From assembly GCF_000182925.2 (NCBI RefSeq), contig NC_026507.1, positions 3,286,001 through 3,350,000 on the forward strand: 64,000 nt of DNA, in the 5' to 3' direction. The DNA is from Neurospora crassa OR74A (Eukaryota; Ascomycota; Sordariomycetes; Sordariales; Sordariaceae). A program made the translations under genes and the position numbers. The notes beneath the pieces are model-generated. The model was not told the DNA's origin, did no database searches, and saw only the letters and a list, made by a program, of their open reading frames with translations. This document shows positions 1-11,835 of this stretch, piece after piece. The number at the start of each line of letters is the position of its first letter. Position 1 is the stretch's first letter.

Positions 1-71
1 CACATCCATACAACCTCCTCACAGTTATTAGAACGAACATTCCACACGTGGCGCGTCGCAATCCTTGAGCC

Positions 72-928
72 ATGTCGCTCCTCCTGGCGCACTTGGAGCA
101 AATCTCCACGTCATGCGAAAGCATCGACAGCCTTCCGTAGGTCACTTCCTCAAAGTCTTGATGACGTTTCTCTCATCATATCGCGTCTTGATCCTCTAAC
201 ATCCAGCCCATCCTTCGGGTATCACCACTAGTTTCCCCCCTCCCAAAATATTCACCAACGCCCTCCTCTCGAACCACGACATTACGTCCTTGATTCGCGA
301 CACCGAAGCCCACGAGCGCGCCCTCTTCTCCGTCCCTCCCCCTCCCCCAAAAGCCACCACCCAGGCGCCCGATCCACCAAAACCCGCGAACCGACGACAA
401 ACCATCTTCAACGTTGCCGGCGGCGAGGTCACCACAGGCCCACCAGCCAAGTCGACGCGCAGCAGCGGCCCGACGCGCCGTAACACAGCCGTGGCCGCCG
501 TCTTGGGCGGAGATCTTCACGCACAAATAACGCGACGCAACCCTGCCGGAAGTGGAGGCGGCGAACTCGACATCGAAGTGCTACTGCGCGGTGCCGAGAA
601 GCTCTGTACGGTATACCCCTTGCCTGGCGCGCTGGAGAGGATACCGGCCCAGCGGCGAAAGAACGAACAGTTGATGAACACGCTGGCGTACTATGAGACC
701 AGGGTGGCAGAGCAACAAGAGGCTTTGGACAGGTTGAACCTGGACCGTTATGCGGAAGAGGAGGAAGAAGAGGCGGGCAGAGAGAGCGCGGCTGCTGCCG
801 ACGTCATGACGGAAGAAGATCTGAGGAGGGAAGAGGAGGAGATACGCGAACTGGATCGAAGGAGGAGGGAGTTGCAAGCGAGGTTGCGAGCGACGGAGCG
901 CGATCTCAATGGATTGATGGAGTTTTGA
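72..928 (+). CDS. spc34: DASH/Dam1 complex subunit Spc34
   Basis: Predicted 253-aa protein from two exons, 72..136 and 232..928, with an intron at 137..231 (donor GTAGGT, branch CTCTAAC near 195-200, acceptor TAG). The junction restores the conserved block SLPFPPPKIFTNALL followed by ITSLIRDTEAHERALF, the diagnostic N-terminus of Spc34. An acceptor at 206 was rejected because it breaks the frame. The C-terminal half (about residues 150-253) is strongly charged and predicted coiled coil, with a glutamate run. In the family, Spc34 is part of the fungal DASH ring that couples kinetochores to microtubule plus ends and is an Aurora B target; that role is family knowledge. It converges on the next gene with 130 bp between the stops. 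The start is the first ATG and gives a family-like N-terminus. Confidence 0.9.
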
Positions 929-1058
929 GCGCAGTATCTGCTCAAGAGTGTCCGATACACGCAAGAAGCTACCAAGGTTATTCGAACTACGACGAAAAGA
1001 AGACTTTGCGATATCATATATCATTACGCAAGGTTTGTCTTGACCAGCCACCAGATCC

Positions 1059-1828
1059 TCAACAACTCGGCCCATCGGACGGTCTTTCGCTAACATCCGA
1101 AGTAGCAGCCTTGACACGCAGGAACTCTTGGACAAATGTCTCCGGATCCTGCGCCCCGCTGAGTTCTGACTGTCCGTTGATGGTAAAGTTGGGAACTCCA
1201 TGGATTCCCTTCCTCTGCGCCTCTGCAACCTCACGATCAACGTCCTCGCCACCTCTATCACTGGCCAGCCAGCTCTCGACTTCCGCTCCATCCAAGCCCG
1301 CGCGCTTGCCAGCAGCAATCAGCATGTCATTCGACGACACATCGCCATCTTCTTCATGATGCAACTGAAACAGGGCCGCAGCAGTCTTGTTTTCAATCTC
1401 GTTGGACTTGGTTTTCGCCAGCTGAATCAACCGATGCGCATTGCGGGTGTTGCCGATCCTACCGTTCAACGAGAACTTGATGCCTTCGCCTTCGCCAATG
1501 GCCTTGAGGCGCGCGTGGACCATGGCGAGGCGTTCGGGGCTGCCCAGCTTCTTGCCGAGATAGGCCTTGGGGTCGATACCGCCCGTTTTGGGCAGCGAAG
1601 GGTCGAGGTAGAAGGGGTGCCAGGTCACGGTGAAGGTGTCGTTTGCGCCGCCTGGGATGACGTCCTTGTAGAGCTTGATGGCGCGCTCGAGACGGGCTTT
1701 GCCGACGTAGCACTGGGAAATTGGTTTAGTGTAAGTGATGCACGTTTGATGGATGATGAAGCCAAGGTAGCCAGCCATACCCAAGGGCAGATAATGTCGG
1801 AGACTACTTTGATCTGAAAGTGTGTCAT
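1059..1828 (-). CDS. DsbA-family (FrnE-like) thioredoxin-fold oxidoreductase
   Basis: Exons on the minus strand are 1781..1828 and 1059..1712, with a 68-bp intron 1713..1780 (donor GTATGG), giving 233 aa. Splicing joins ...DIICPW to CYVGK and creates a CPWC redox motif at residues 14-17. Without splicing the second cysteine is lost. Further family signatures are the central helical insertion, GVPNFTINGQ (the cis-proline strand of the thioredoxin fold) and SGAQDPETF near the end. There is no signal peptide, so a cytosolic protein is inferred. FrnE/2-hydroxychromene-2-carboxylate isomerase-like members reduce, oxidise or isomerise thiols or glutathione adducts; the substrate here is unknown. 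Its start faces the long intergenic region shared with fig1. Confidence 0.88.
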
Positions 1829-4530
1829 GTTGTAGGTTGGGAGAGTGAGTTGTCGGATTACAGATACTCGATGTTGACGTCGGAGGATTATGTTTGGCGA
1901 TTATTTCAGCTCGTAGGCCTCGAGGTTATGATACTTATACTACTCAAAGAACATGTTGTGCTACCCCCTCACCCTTCCCGAAATTTGGAAGCCGGAGGGG
2001 TTGTAAAGAAGGCGAGAAATACAGGGGGCTGCTTATAAATCGACCTCGGCTTGGAATGCCTTCGTCGTCTCGAGCCCTCTCTCCAGTCTATGGGATTCCA
2101 CAAGTTGTGAGACCATGTTAAGTAAATAAACAACACATTCGTTGTCTCTCATATCTTCTTCATGTACCACAAACCCTCAACACAACCTAGAGGAGGGGTT
2201 GGGCAAAAGCCTATGTACCTGCTTCTAAAAGCGGGGGCGTTCCAGCCGAAAGAAATCCGGGGAATGGCATCGTGGCGTTTTGGGCGTGCTGTAGTGTAGG
2301 TAAGTATGTACACTACCTACAGTACAGTTGAATGAAGCATTGACAGATGATGTCGGCGTCCTTCATCAAGGCCACACACAAATGCCATGATCGGCAAATC
2401 GCCCTCGGCACGTGTCAGGTACGAACGGGGCTTTGATGATCTCCGCGCCGCTCGGGCGAAGCTTGGACAAAAGCTTGGGCCATGCTCCATTGCATTGAAT
2501 TCCCAGCCTTCTGGTATTCTGTAGTATCTTACCAGTTTTTCTTTTTCCCAATCAGCTCTTTCGGGAATTGGAAATTCTCAATTCTCAGCTGGAGGGTGAG
2601 CTGAAAGATCGGATGGAGCGAGGGAGGCCAGCCCAGTCCAGCCTCGGGGAAGACTTGGAGCAAATAGAAAAGATGAGACATCTTTACTTCAATTGGTAGG
2701 AGTAGTAAGCTGCCTTTGTGCAGTCATGAGTGAGTGCCTTTTTGAAGATGGGCCGTGCGCCTCCAGTCCGTCCAATCCTCTCTTTAGCCGCCTTAGTTGC
2801 TGAGTGCAGTGGAGTTCAGAGTTGAGACGAAACGGCGCCAAACTCAACACAGCGATTGCCCTGCCAAGAAAATGGAGCTTGGTCCCTCGTCGCATCCAAT
2901 CCTTCGTCATCATTACTGCCACTGTCCGGACAACGGGCTCTGCCCCAAGCTCCAAGTAAATAAAACCGGGAGGTTGGGGAAGACTGACGGAGACCCTTCC
3001 ACTGACTTGTCCAAGTGTGTGAGGCCGCTCAGTCCCAGCCAGTCATCATGGTACATACGTATGTATCTCGACGTGCCTGACGTTGCAAGCAATACGGTTA
3101 CGGGCTCGATACAAGCAGGTACCGACCGACCGACCGACCGCCCAAGTGAAAAAGCAGGGAATTGAATGGCTTCAGCACTCTGTCCACTTGCAAACGAGAA
3201 TCCCAAAATAGGTAGCCTGGCGAAGTGGGCTGGTGGGCTGTTCAGTTTTTTTGGAAGGTAGGTTTAGTTTGAAGTGAGAAGTACCTACGTAGCGAGTGTA
3301 AAGTGAGAAGACTTTCAACTGTTGCCCGGAAACCAGCCACCGCTTTTCCGCAACGAACGCGAGCGCGCTGCCTGTTGAGAGGCAGGTCGCCGGTCCCACT
3401 GAGCTGCACTCTTGCACGACTTGACTTGCACAGGTCTCTTGTCTCACGCCGGCTTGTTCTCAACCCTTCGTTCCTGAGGTGCCCTCATTCACGGTCCTAA
3501 AGTCTTTTCCAAGCCAACGGGAAACCAACTGCACGTCACCCAATACACGATCCCTCTTTTCTCGATCGTGCATCCTTTTGGCCTTCTACCACCACCAGCC
3601 TGTCTTTCTGACCTCCACCGTTTGTCCCATACTAGCACCTACAGCCCAGGCTACATACATCTCAAGCTGCCGTGTACCTGACCTTCACCGAAGCGGGGAC
3701 CCCATACCTCTACCCTACTTAGCTTGGTTCCTTCCAAGCAGCACGGGGAGAGAGAAAAAAAATAAACCCTTGGATTCAGGTCCGGTCGTGGTGCCTTGCA
3801 GATTCATCCTGCAGCATTGGTTCACCTAGTGAGACAAGGGGAAAAAAAAAACAAGGGACAGAATCCAAAGGGACGAAAGGTCGAGCCTTGTGCCTGGCCC
3901 CTTGCCTGTTTCTGTTTAGGTCCAGTCCGCCTGCTTTCTTGCTTTTGCATCTGGCAGAAACCTGAACACACAGTCTTCTGCGTCCCCTCCACCAACCAAC
4001 CCACTGCGGTGCCTGCCAATCCATACCTACCTACATTCTCATACATACACCTCTTCAACTTGTTGCGCATCCCGCATTCCTCAGCTACTTACGCGCCCAA
4101 ACAAGCACACCAAGAGACGAGACGAAACGGATACCGACAATTCAAGACAAGGAAACACGTGGGGAAAAAACGAAGACTTCTGGACTGCTTCGCGCATTCC
4201 AAGGACCCCATCCTACCGACTACCTACGACTTGTACCTCGCCCAGCAAGTGAGGTAGACCGCCTTCCATTCCAGCAAGCGAGACATCGTTTTACGGCGCA
4301 ACCCTTCTCCAAGTCGACAACGACGAATTCGAAAAGAATCCAAACGACGTATTAGCCTTGAGGGCAATCTTGTCACTGTCGGCCATCGCGCAAAACGTCC
4401 CCAACCGTCCCTCTGGCGCAAACCTCGCGGAGGGCGGGTGTGGGTACCAGGCGCGGTATCTAATAACGAAAGGGAAGAAGGGATTAGGGAAAAAAAAAGT
4501 TAAACAAGGAAGCAACATACATACAACAAG
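1829..4530. other. 2.7-kb divergent intergenic region, including the probable long fig1 leader
   Basis: No supported gene. The plus strand from about 3480 to 4250 is poor in G and rich in C, T and A (CTACC, CATAC words), as long fungal 5' leaders are. A short CCGA tandem lies at 3120-3142. Open frames here (for example 2797-3165 and 3796-4257) show no recognisable domain and are probably chance or upstream ORFs of fig1. Confidence 0.55.
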
Positions 4531-5550
4531 ATGGCTAGCGGGTTCCAATTAGGGTGGTACCGTATGTCTTCCTCTCTCTCCATCTTTCCCTTCCTCAGAC
4601 ATGTTGTAGGCAACGGAATGAGCTGACACACTATGATGATCTTTAGGGTGGCTACCGTTCCTGGGATATCACCACGTCTTGATGATTCTCATCATGATCA
4701 CAATTATTCTACTATGTAAGGAGAATCCCCGTCTGTTTTCCTAAGTAGAAAATCAAAACTAACACACCGTACACAGCCCTCCTCCTAGCAGGCTGCTCGT
4801 CCTCATCACCCGTCATCCCCGATATCTTTCTGTTGTCGCTCTACTACGAAAACTACCAAGCCATCCCCGACACTTCGCAGGTGCACTACGACGTCACCAC
4901 CGCCATCGCCAACATTGTGGATGGCGCCCGTCTCCAGGCGCGCGTTGGTTTCTTCGGCATCTGCGTTAATCCCGATGGCGGGTCGTGGTTGTGCAGCAAC
5001 AATGCGACAACGCTAGCGAACGAGATCTCGGTTGATCAGGATCCTTTGAACCTGGTCTGGCTGGCTGCGCAGTTCAAGGATATGATTGTCTTTCCATACT
5101 TGATGTAAGAAACAAATTTCAGGTGTGCTTTTGTCGCGACACGAGCAGACATGCTAACAAGGGATACAAAAACACAGCATTATCGCAATCATCTTCGCCT
5201 TTGTTTGCCTCCTCCTCCTCGCCACCTTCCCCGGCTGGCACGAAGAGGAAGACTCGGAGGGTTCCGAGCGCGAGGTCAAACCTTTTCCTTCGCGGCCCGT
5301 CAGCCAGGTCGCCCTCGTCATCATATTTATCGCGACCATTTTTGTCTTGGTCTCGGTGCTGTGGCAGCATACGGCATCGGTGGCAGCATCCGTCATAGCT
5401 CAGGACTTTGGCAACGGGAGCGTCATGGCCGGCGTGGGCAGCTCGGCCATGGTTTTGGGCTGGTTCAGCTTCACGCTGTTGATCATCGTCACGATCGGTT
5501 TGCTGGTCATGATATTGAGTATGAGAGTCTTGAGCGAGCTCATGGCCTAA
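4531..5550 (+). CDS. fig1: Fig1-family calcium regulator / membrane fusion protein
   Basis: Four exons (4531..4561, 4647..4715, 4777..5104, 5178..5550) give a 266-aa integral membrane protein; all junctions are GT-AG and keep frame. It has four predicted membrane segments: near residues 12-42, 130-165, then one after the acidic loop HEEEDSEGSE, and the last just before the C-terminus. The first extracellular loop carries GFFGICVNPDGGSWLC (about residues 91-106), the claudin-like G-x-x-G-x-C...C signature of Fig1. Yeast Fig1 supports calcium influx and membrane fusion in mating; in filamentous fungi the family is linked to mating and fruiting-body development (family knowledge). The first coding exon is only 31 nt. 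The start is the first ATG giving a continuous membrane segment. It converges on naa25. Confidence 0.92.
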
Positions 5551-6954
5551 AGACCGGTAGATTATCGGGTTTGAAGGGGGTTTGTTGTTGGACAAAAGGG
5601 GGAGGCGCATTTCATCTCATCGCACTATATGGGAGGCTGGGCAAAGGCGCTGATAGAGATCTTGTTTTTTTTTTCTCGTTATGATGTTATTTTCTTGATT
5701 TCTTGCTTTCGCTTATGACGATACCTACAACCCACCACCACTGCAGCTCACACACACGCTCAGCCACACATAAACACCACACAACGACACAGAAAAACAA
5801 CAATCAACCTAACGGACATAAAACGACCCGAGACGAAAGAAAGAACGATGGAATGGGATCCATGGAATGGATGGGATTATGGAAGGATGAATGGATGAAT
5901 GGATGGGATGAACATGAAGAAGAGACGAGAGGGTAAAGGTATATAACCGAACGACCGTCTATCAAACGACAAACAAGTGATCAAGGAAGGGAGGGAGGGG
6001 ACGAGCATGGATTGGGACTGACCGGTTTACGAAACCAACATGAATGTGCTATTCCATTCATCTGGCTGTCCAACCTTATATGACTGGGGTGGATTCTTCT
6101 TATTCATGGTTTCAGGATACCTGGAATGACGGAATTACCTCTAGGCTCTGGGTTGTTCATATCACATGTATGATGTAAGAAGGAAAGGAAGGACAGGAAA
6201 GGAAGGAAATTGGCGGATATTTGGCTTTTATGTTTGTTGTTTTGAAAGAATGGTCTTTTTTTGCAATATGAGGTTGTTAAGGATACCTAGGTAGTGAAAC
6301 GTGAAAAAATTCCGACGAGGATTTGGTTGGTATCACTTCACGTTTTTCAACTCATGAGACGGTATGATGATGTTTGATCTAGTATCATGACGTTTTTTAA
6401 AATGAATGACATTCATTGGTAGTTAGACTAGTTCTAATTCGGCCTAGAGGTAGGTTTCAGTTGGATTTGGACTCATTAATGGGTTTGGGTTTGGCCATGT
6501 TTGTTAGGCTTATAGTCATGTTTCTGAGATCTGGAAAAACCAGAGCGTAACGCTAATTTTTATTTTTTTTCGGGATTTTTTTGTGAATTTTTATTTTTCC
6601 GGCTTGATACTTCATCGGACATTGAACTGGAGCTACCTCTAGGTAGGTACTTACTGGAAATCGCTTTGATGCAGGTTGAAATTCTTAGGTCGTATTCATC
6701 TGACTTAAAATTCGGAGGGTGAGTGGTGATGTGCTAACTAAGTGACATGTGATGGGTAAAAGTCTCCAAGCAAGAATGAAGACGGGCACCTAGTGGTCTG
6801 AGGTTATGATATCTTGTAGTTATATTATAATTATTAGTATTCGTTCTGATAGAAGTCAAGTAGGCACCTCTAGTCAATCCATATCGTTACTGGGTGCGTG
6901 ATTACCTAGTAGGTACTGGATAGAGTCTCGGCTTTGCATATATTGGATGAGCAA

Positions 6955-6995
<41 letters not shown>

Positions 6996-7222
6996 AGCTC
7001 GAGGCAATATGCGTCTAAAACAATCCGTTTCATTCCCTAGGTAGGTAGGCAAGCCCCTCCCTCCTACCTTTCAAGTTCCCAGGTAACAAACGATTCCCAT
7101 CTCTTGCGGCACTTCTTAAACCATACTTTTCTCTACCAAACAAATCTACCAATATATACATACCTATCTATCTATCCTCCTACCACACCCCTCCCTACCT
7201 AAACTATACCAAATCCATCGAT
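5551..7222. other. 1.7-kb convergent intergenic region
   Basis: Lies between the fig1 and naa25 stop codons. It holds ATGGATG/GGAATGG-type simple sequence at about 5846-5915, an AT-richer stretch at about 6100-7000 with several CCTAGGTAGGTA-like words (near 6285, 6640, 6900 and 7040), and a 36-nt A run. No gene or RNA was recognised. Confidence 0.6.
6958..6993 (+). repeat. 36-nt poly(A) tract
   Basis: Uninterrupted run of A in the convergent intergenic region. No element body or target-site duplication was seen beside it, so it is called simple sequence rather than a retroposon tail. Confidence 0.9.
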
Positions 7223-10200
7223 TCACTCCATCCTCACCAACCCCCACCCCTTCACCCCCTGCCCCCAACTCTCCACCACCTTCCCAACCCACTCCTCCGC
7301 CCCCTCTCTTCCACCCACTACATCCTCCACCGCCTTCCTTACTTTTGCAGTCTTCTCACCTTCCCCTTCCCCTTCAGTAGTACCTTCAGCAGCAGCACCA
7401 CCAAAAGTCCAATCCAGCATCTTATCCAACCACCCTCCCCCGCCCAACTGCTCCTTCAGCTTCTGTATATGCCCCTTCACCTCCGTGATGGTCTTGGCCG
7501 CCATGGCATCCAACGCCTTGAGTTCCGCCAACCCGTCCTTGTGCAGCGTACTCTTACCGGAGCGATCGCGGGCCAGTTCGCGGTCGTTCCAGGCCTGGAC
7601 AAAGGCGGCGCTGTGACGCATGGCCAGGGCCGTTTCGCGCACGTGCGAGAGGGTGTGCATGTCGGTTAGGGAGTAGAAGGTTTCGTCTACTCCGTTGGTG
7701 CTGTTGGTAGAAGAGGAAGAGGATGAGGAGGAAGAAGAGGTGAAGCGGGTGCGTAATCCCGTGAAAGCGGTGCGGATGGACGAGGTGATGACGCTCATGG
7801 TCTCGGACGGGTACGGGTCGGCGCGCGTGGTGGAGAGGGCGGTGAGCACGGCGGCGGAGAGAAGGGAGATGATGGTGTAGTAGGTTGCTTCGGGCGAGGT
7901 GAGCGCGGCGGGGGTGGTGGGACGGTGGATGAAGCTGGTGAGCGAGTTGTTGAGTTGGGAGAGCGTCTCGAAGGTGTAGGCGCGCTCTTTGAGGGCCGCT
8001 TCGCTGGGCTTGTAAGGGCGGTGGTCCTTGGGCGGTTTGTGGTGGATGAGATCGAGGTATTGCTCGGAGAGGAAGGAGAGGTGAGCACGCTCGTTCTGGC
8101 GGGAGGTTGTTAGCATTCGGGAAGAGCAAAAAGCAGGTGAGAGGGTTTGGAGAAAAAGTCTTACGGAAAGCTCGGGGCCGATACGAAGGAACTCCTGGAT
8201 GGGAGGACCGTGGGGACTTTCGAGGTTGACGAATGAACCGTAGTCGGTTTTGTTCAGTAGGGTAGTTGTGTCGTCAATGTTTTCTGGGTATCAAGTTAGT
8301 TTTGCTTGGGGGCAAAGGTATGGTTCAAGATCAAGGCAACGTACCAGTGAGTGCCAAATCGCCAATCTCACATTCGATCTTTCCACCAAAAGCACGAGTT
8401 GCCCGTCGCTCTTCCACAATGGACATCATAAGCGTGCAGCTTCTCCGCAGCTTGCTGTCGAACTCGGTCATCTCCAAGATACTGCTGTAGCTCCCAGAGC
8501 TAAACGCGTCCCAGATCCGCAAGGGGCAGCTGCTGTGCAGACTGTTGTTGTAGTATGAACGCAGCGGCTCCATCAATGGGCGGGTACCGGTGAACAGACC
8601 TGGCGACAAACTTGATATCCTGTCGAAGAAGAGAGGACTGAGGGAGTCCTGGATGGTGCGCTTAACTTCCAGAGGAGTCCAGATCTGGTAGGCGTAGGAA
8701 GCGCATCCGAGAAGGAGGTAGAGTTGGGCCAGTAGGAGGCGCAGTGCGACATCACTAGGCGTAACCTTGAGCTGGGTGTCCAAGACAAGGACCGCCTGGA
8801 GGAACAGCGATGGGTTCACATCCCGCAGCGGTGCCGGAGCAACATCCGAAGTGCGAGGACGCAAGCCAGAGAGCTTGAGGATCGAGTTGCCCATGACAAG
8901 GGCCAAGTCAATACGGGGGTCCTTGTCGAGACGGGGGATTGCTGCCAACAGCTCCGAGTCGTCGACTATCTGCTGGTATATTTGGGCGGCCTCGGTAACC
9001 ACGCTCCTCAAGCAGCTCTCGCATGGTAGAGACGTAAGGGTGGAGCACAGACGGCATTGGTATGGCTTGTCTTGCTCTTGGCCGTCCACCACGGAGGCGT
9101 TATGGGAGAGTGTCTGAGTGCAAGTGGTGAGCAGGTAGCGCAGCTTGCAGATTAGTGACTTGAGAATAACCTGACTAGACTTGTCAGACTTCTATGCAAA
9201 AGGTTAGTGTGACGGTGCTATGTCAAATTGGTATGAGAAGGGAACTCACCTCTTCCAGCATCTTGGGCAGGACTTCCTCCATGAGTCCCTTGACCTCCTC
9301 GAAGCTGAGCTCTGCGACAAAGTCCTTGACATCGTCAAAGGCAGACAATTTGTCAAAGTAGCTGTCCAAATATAGGCCGATTTGAATAACTCTCGGGGTC
9401 ACGCCTGAGTCGTTACCAGAGCTTCCTGGTACCTCTGGCTGGCGAAATGCGGTGTCGAGGAGGGCGAGAGCAATGTTCTTCTTGTACATGGCGGTGTTGG
9501 TCTTCAGCGCAATGAACTCTTTGAGGATGCTCTGCACCTCGCCCAGGGCAGTCTCCTGATCCTTGGACTTGCTGGCAGCCAAGGCGAACTTCTTCCACAC
9601 CTTGTAGTCGCAGACGGAAAAGGTCGGTGTCACACCATCAAGGCCCAGTCTGAGAGCCTGACGGCAAAGGTCATAGATGCGGTCCCATTCGCCCCACGAC
9701 TCATAGGCATTGAGGGCTTGGTAGAACAAGTCCTTGCGGCCCTCCTTGAGCTGGGCAAGAGGTCCCAGTTTAGGGCTCTGCATGCGGCTGATGAAGTCTT
9801 CTTTGGAGCCATGAGAGAGCATGACACGGTAGTAAAGAGAGATCTCCTCTTCTTGAAGCAGGCCTCGATCTTTAGACTCGACTTTCTCGGCCTAAAGCTG
9901 GGGTTAGGCACTTTCTGACTGACGAAGTGTGAATGATGCAGGAGCTCTGGGCGCAACATACGTTTTCAGTGATATCAGCCGCCCTCTCAAGTTGCTTGAC
10001 CACAAGAAGGCTATACACCTTTTTGCTGGCCTCACTGCACTGGGGGCTAACCTGGACATGTCAGCTGTGGGTACTGGTTCCTCGGGGCATAGCATAGCGA
10101 AGACTCACTGAAAGGAGGTAGGTGAGAGTAATGCTCCAGAACATGTATTGGCGATCTCCCGAGTTGGCAAAGGCCTTGTCCAGCGTCGTGGCAATCTGCT

Positions 10201-10681
10201 GAGCGCTCACGAGATCCCAATACTCCAGGCACGATTGCAGACATTTTACGGAAAACTTGCTCTTGGGGTTCGCCTTCACCCAACGGGCTCTGAGGGGACC
10301 CAGCGTCTCGGCATACTCGGTGTCGTAGAGATAGTCTCGCGCAGCCCACTCCAGCAGTTCAAGAGTATCATAGTCGGGAACAGCCTTGGACTTGACGAGC
10401 TCGTCGATGGCGATCAGTGCCGTACACCTTTCTGTGGTACCATCGAGCTGGGACTCGGCGGCGATTCTGATAGCCTGATGAGAAGTGGTGAGTGAGTGGG
10501 CTGATAAGTAGTGAGAGGCAGTTCATGAAGAGTCTACCTCGTAGTAAGGGTCCTTGAGAGTTTTGAAGCGCTTGTCGGCCAAACGAATGACGGTGTTCCA
10601 GTTGCTGTCAGTGAAGGCGGTCTGTAACTGGACGTCGACGCTGTTTTTGAGGGCTGGGCGCCCATATCGTCCATAAGACAT
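7223..10681 (-). CDS. naa25: NatB N-terminal acetyltransferase auxiliary subunit Naa25/Mdm20
   Basis: Seven exons on the minus strand (10538..10681, 10109..10474, 9962..10039, 9250..9891, 8345..9191, 8165..8283, 7223..8095) give about 1022 aa, close to the size of Naa25 proteins. All six introns are GT-AG and keep frame. The N-terminus (residues 1-48, with NTVIRLADKRFKTLKDPYYE) and the next exon match the TPR-like helical start of the Mdm20 family, and the long middle exons continue the helical superhelix. Naa25 is the ribosome-anchoring, non-catalytic partner of Naa20; NatB acetylates Met-Asp/Glu/Asn/Gln starts, including actin and tropomyosin in yeast. The exon 3 acceptor is uncertain by 12 nt: an in-frame AG at 10052 would add VSPQ. 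Near the C-terminus are a serine run and an acidic Glu/Gly stretch of variable type. Confidence 0.88.
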
Positions 10682-11496
10682 TGTTGATGTTTGCTCAGGG
10701 TGCTTGCCTGCCCGATCTCGGCGTTGGATAAAAAAACGGTTGACCAAAGAGAGAACGGAGATGGGAAAGAAGGGTCATAAAAAGAATGCTACCGTAGGCC
10801 ACAGATTCGACCGGGTTGCACTGCACTTTTGTTGTTGACTTGGTGAGTTTGTCGATTCAGAAGGTTTTAAAGGTTGAGCTTGGCGTTGCCTTGAATGTGA
10901 GTGGCTCGTGCGACAGCGCGGACGTGGTGCCTACTACTGTACCCTCCTATGTACTTACTACACATACATGTAGAAGTACCTGCCCGATGTACAGTGATCG
11001 ATCGAGACCGGGGACCCCGCCGTGACCGAGCTGAGTGGCTCGGGCCTCACCGTCAATATATATAGATAGGTATATATCATACATACTTGACCATCTTCAC
11101 TTCGGCTTGCTTAGTTGTTTTTAATGTTTTACTTGACCATTTCTTTTGCCCCCTTTCTACGGTCGCCATATCACCCATTTTTTTCTCTATTCCCTCCCTG
11201 TCCTCGTTTGATGAACGATCAAACAGGTACTCCGCGTCTTCCGTAACCTAAACGCCTACCCATGCAAGTGCTTTACAAAGACTATTTATACAAACGCAAA
11301 AAGCAATGTTGCCGACGTTGATCTTCCTCCTCCTGCTCAGATTTCTTTTTCGTCCTTCTAGCCGTTGTTTCTCATATTATACCCTTCCATTAAATAAAAA
11401 GTCCGGTAGCTCAGAAGAGCGCACCCGCCTTCCTCTTTTGTTCCCGCCTCCTTTCGATCTGTATCCCCAGTCGTCAACCCGTTAGCATATCTTCTT
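10682..11496. other. Intergenic region between cox23 and naa25 (same strand)
   Basis: Contains the naa25 promoter and the cox23 3' flank. A TATATA-rich stretch lies near 11055-11085. No gene was recognised. Confidence 0.55.
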
Positions 11497-11835
11497 CTAT
11501 TTCACCTCCCAATCCCGCAGCGGAGAATTACTAACCCATTGCTTTTTGCATTCCCTGTACGCCTCAAAGTAGTCCGAGCACATGGTTCGGTCTCCTTGGT
11601 TGCGGTGCAGACACCGTATACTCCGCTGAGCGGCCTCCTGGCACGGATCAAGGTATTCGCTTCTACTCTTTCTGTACGTATCCAACTTCGCGGTCAGCCA
11701 TTTTATCCTTTCTTCTTCTTCTCTGAGACAGTCCGCGGTCATGCCGTGTGGTAGAGAGACCAGCACATACCCTTCAAACTTGGCCCTGGTCTCCTCGTTC
11801 CATGGCTCCTTGTTTTCACTGCCAGCTTGCGCCAT
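11497..11835 (-). CDS. cox23: Cox23-like twin CX9C cytochrome c oxidase assembly factor
   Basis: Two exons, 11771..11835 and 11497..11671, joined by a 99-bp intron (donor GTATGT, branch GGCTGACC, acceptor TACAG), give 79 aa. The unspliced frame stays open (112 aa), so an automatic call might miss the intron. Splicing gives [18 protein letters not shown], which matches Cox23 spacing. The twin CX9C motif is C32-x9-C42 and C53-x9-C63, the CHCH fold oxidised by Mia40 in the mitochondrial intermembrane space. Cox23 acts with Cox17 in copper delivery to cytochrome c oxidase (family knowledge). The protein has no presequence, as expected for a Mia40 substrate. It is divergent from the GH76 gene across 2.4 kb. 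Confidence 0.92.
   Translation of the reverse strand: MAQAGSENKEPWNEETRAKFEGYVLVSLPHGMTADCLREEEERIKWLTAKLDTYRKSRSEYLDPCQEAAQRSIRCLHRNQGDRTMCSDYFEAYRECKKQWVSNSPLRDWEVK

Noticed and set aside
207-231. Alternative acceptor at 206 for spc34
   Set aside because: It shifts the frame and loses the conserved PFPPPKIFTNALL block, while the acceptor at 231 restores it.
581-1318. 245-codon minus-strand frame across the 3' ends of spc34 and the DsbA-like gene
   Set aside because: Overlaps two real genes and has low-complexity composition, so chance is the best explanation.
6958-6993. Poly(A) tract as a retroposon tail
   Set aside because: No coding or element-like body upstream and no target-site duplication seen. 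The other A/T runs in the window are also isolated.
11672-11770. Unspliced 112-aa version of cox23
   Set aside because: The frame is open, but the segment is not Cox23-like and has good donor, branch and acceptor signals.
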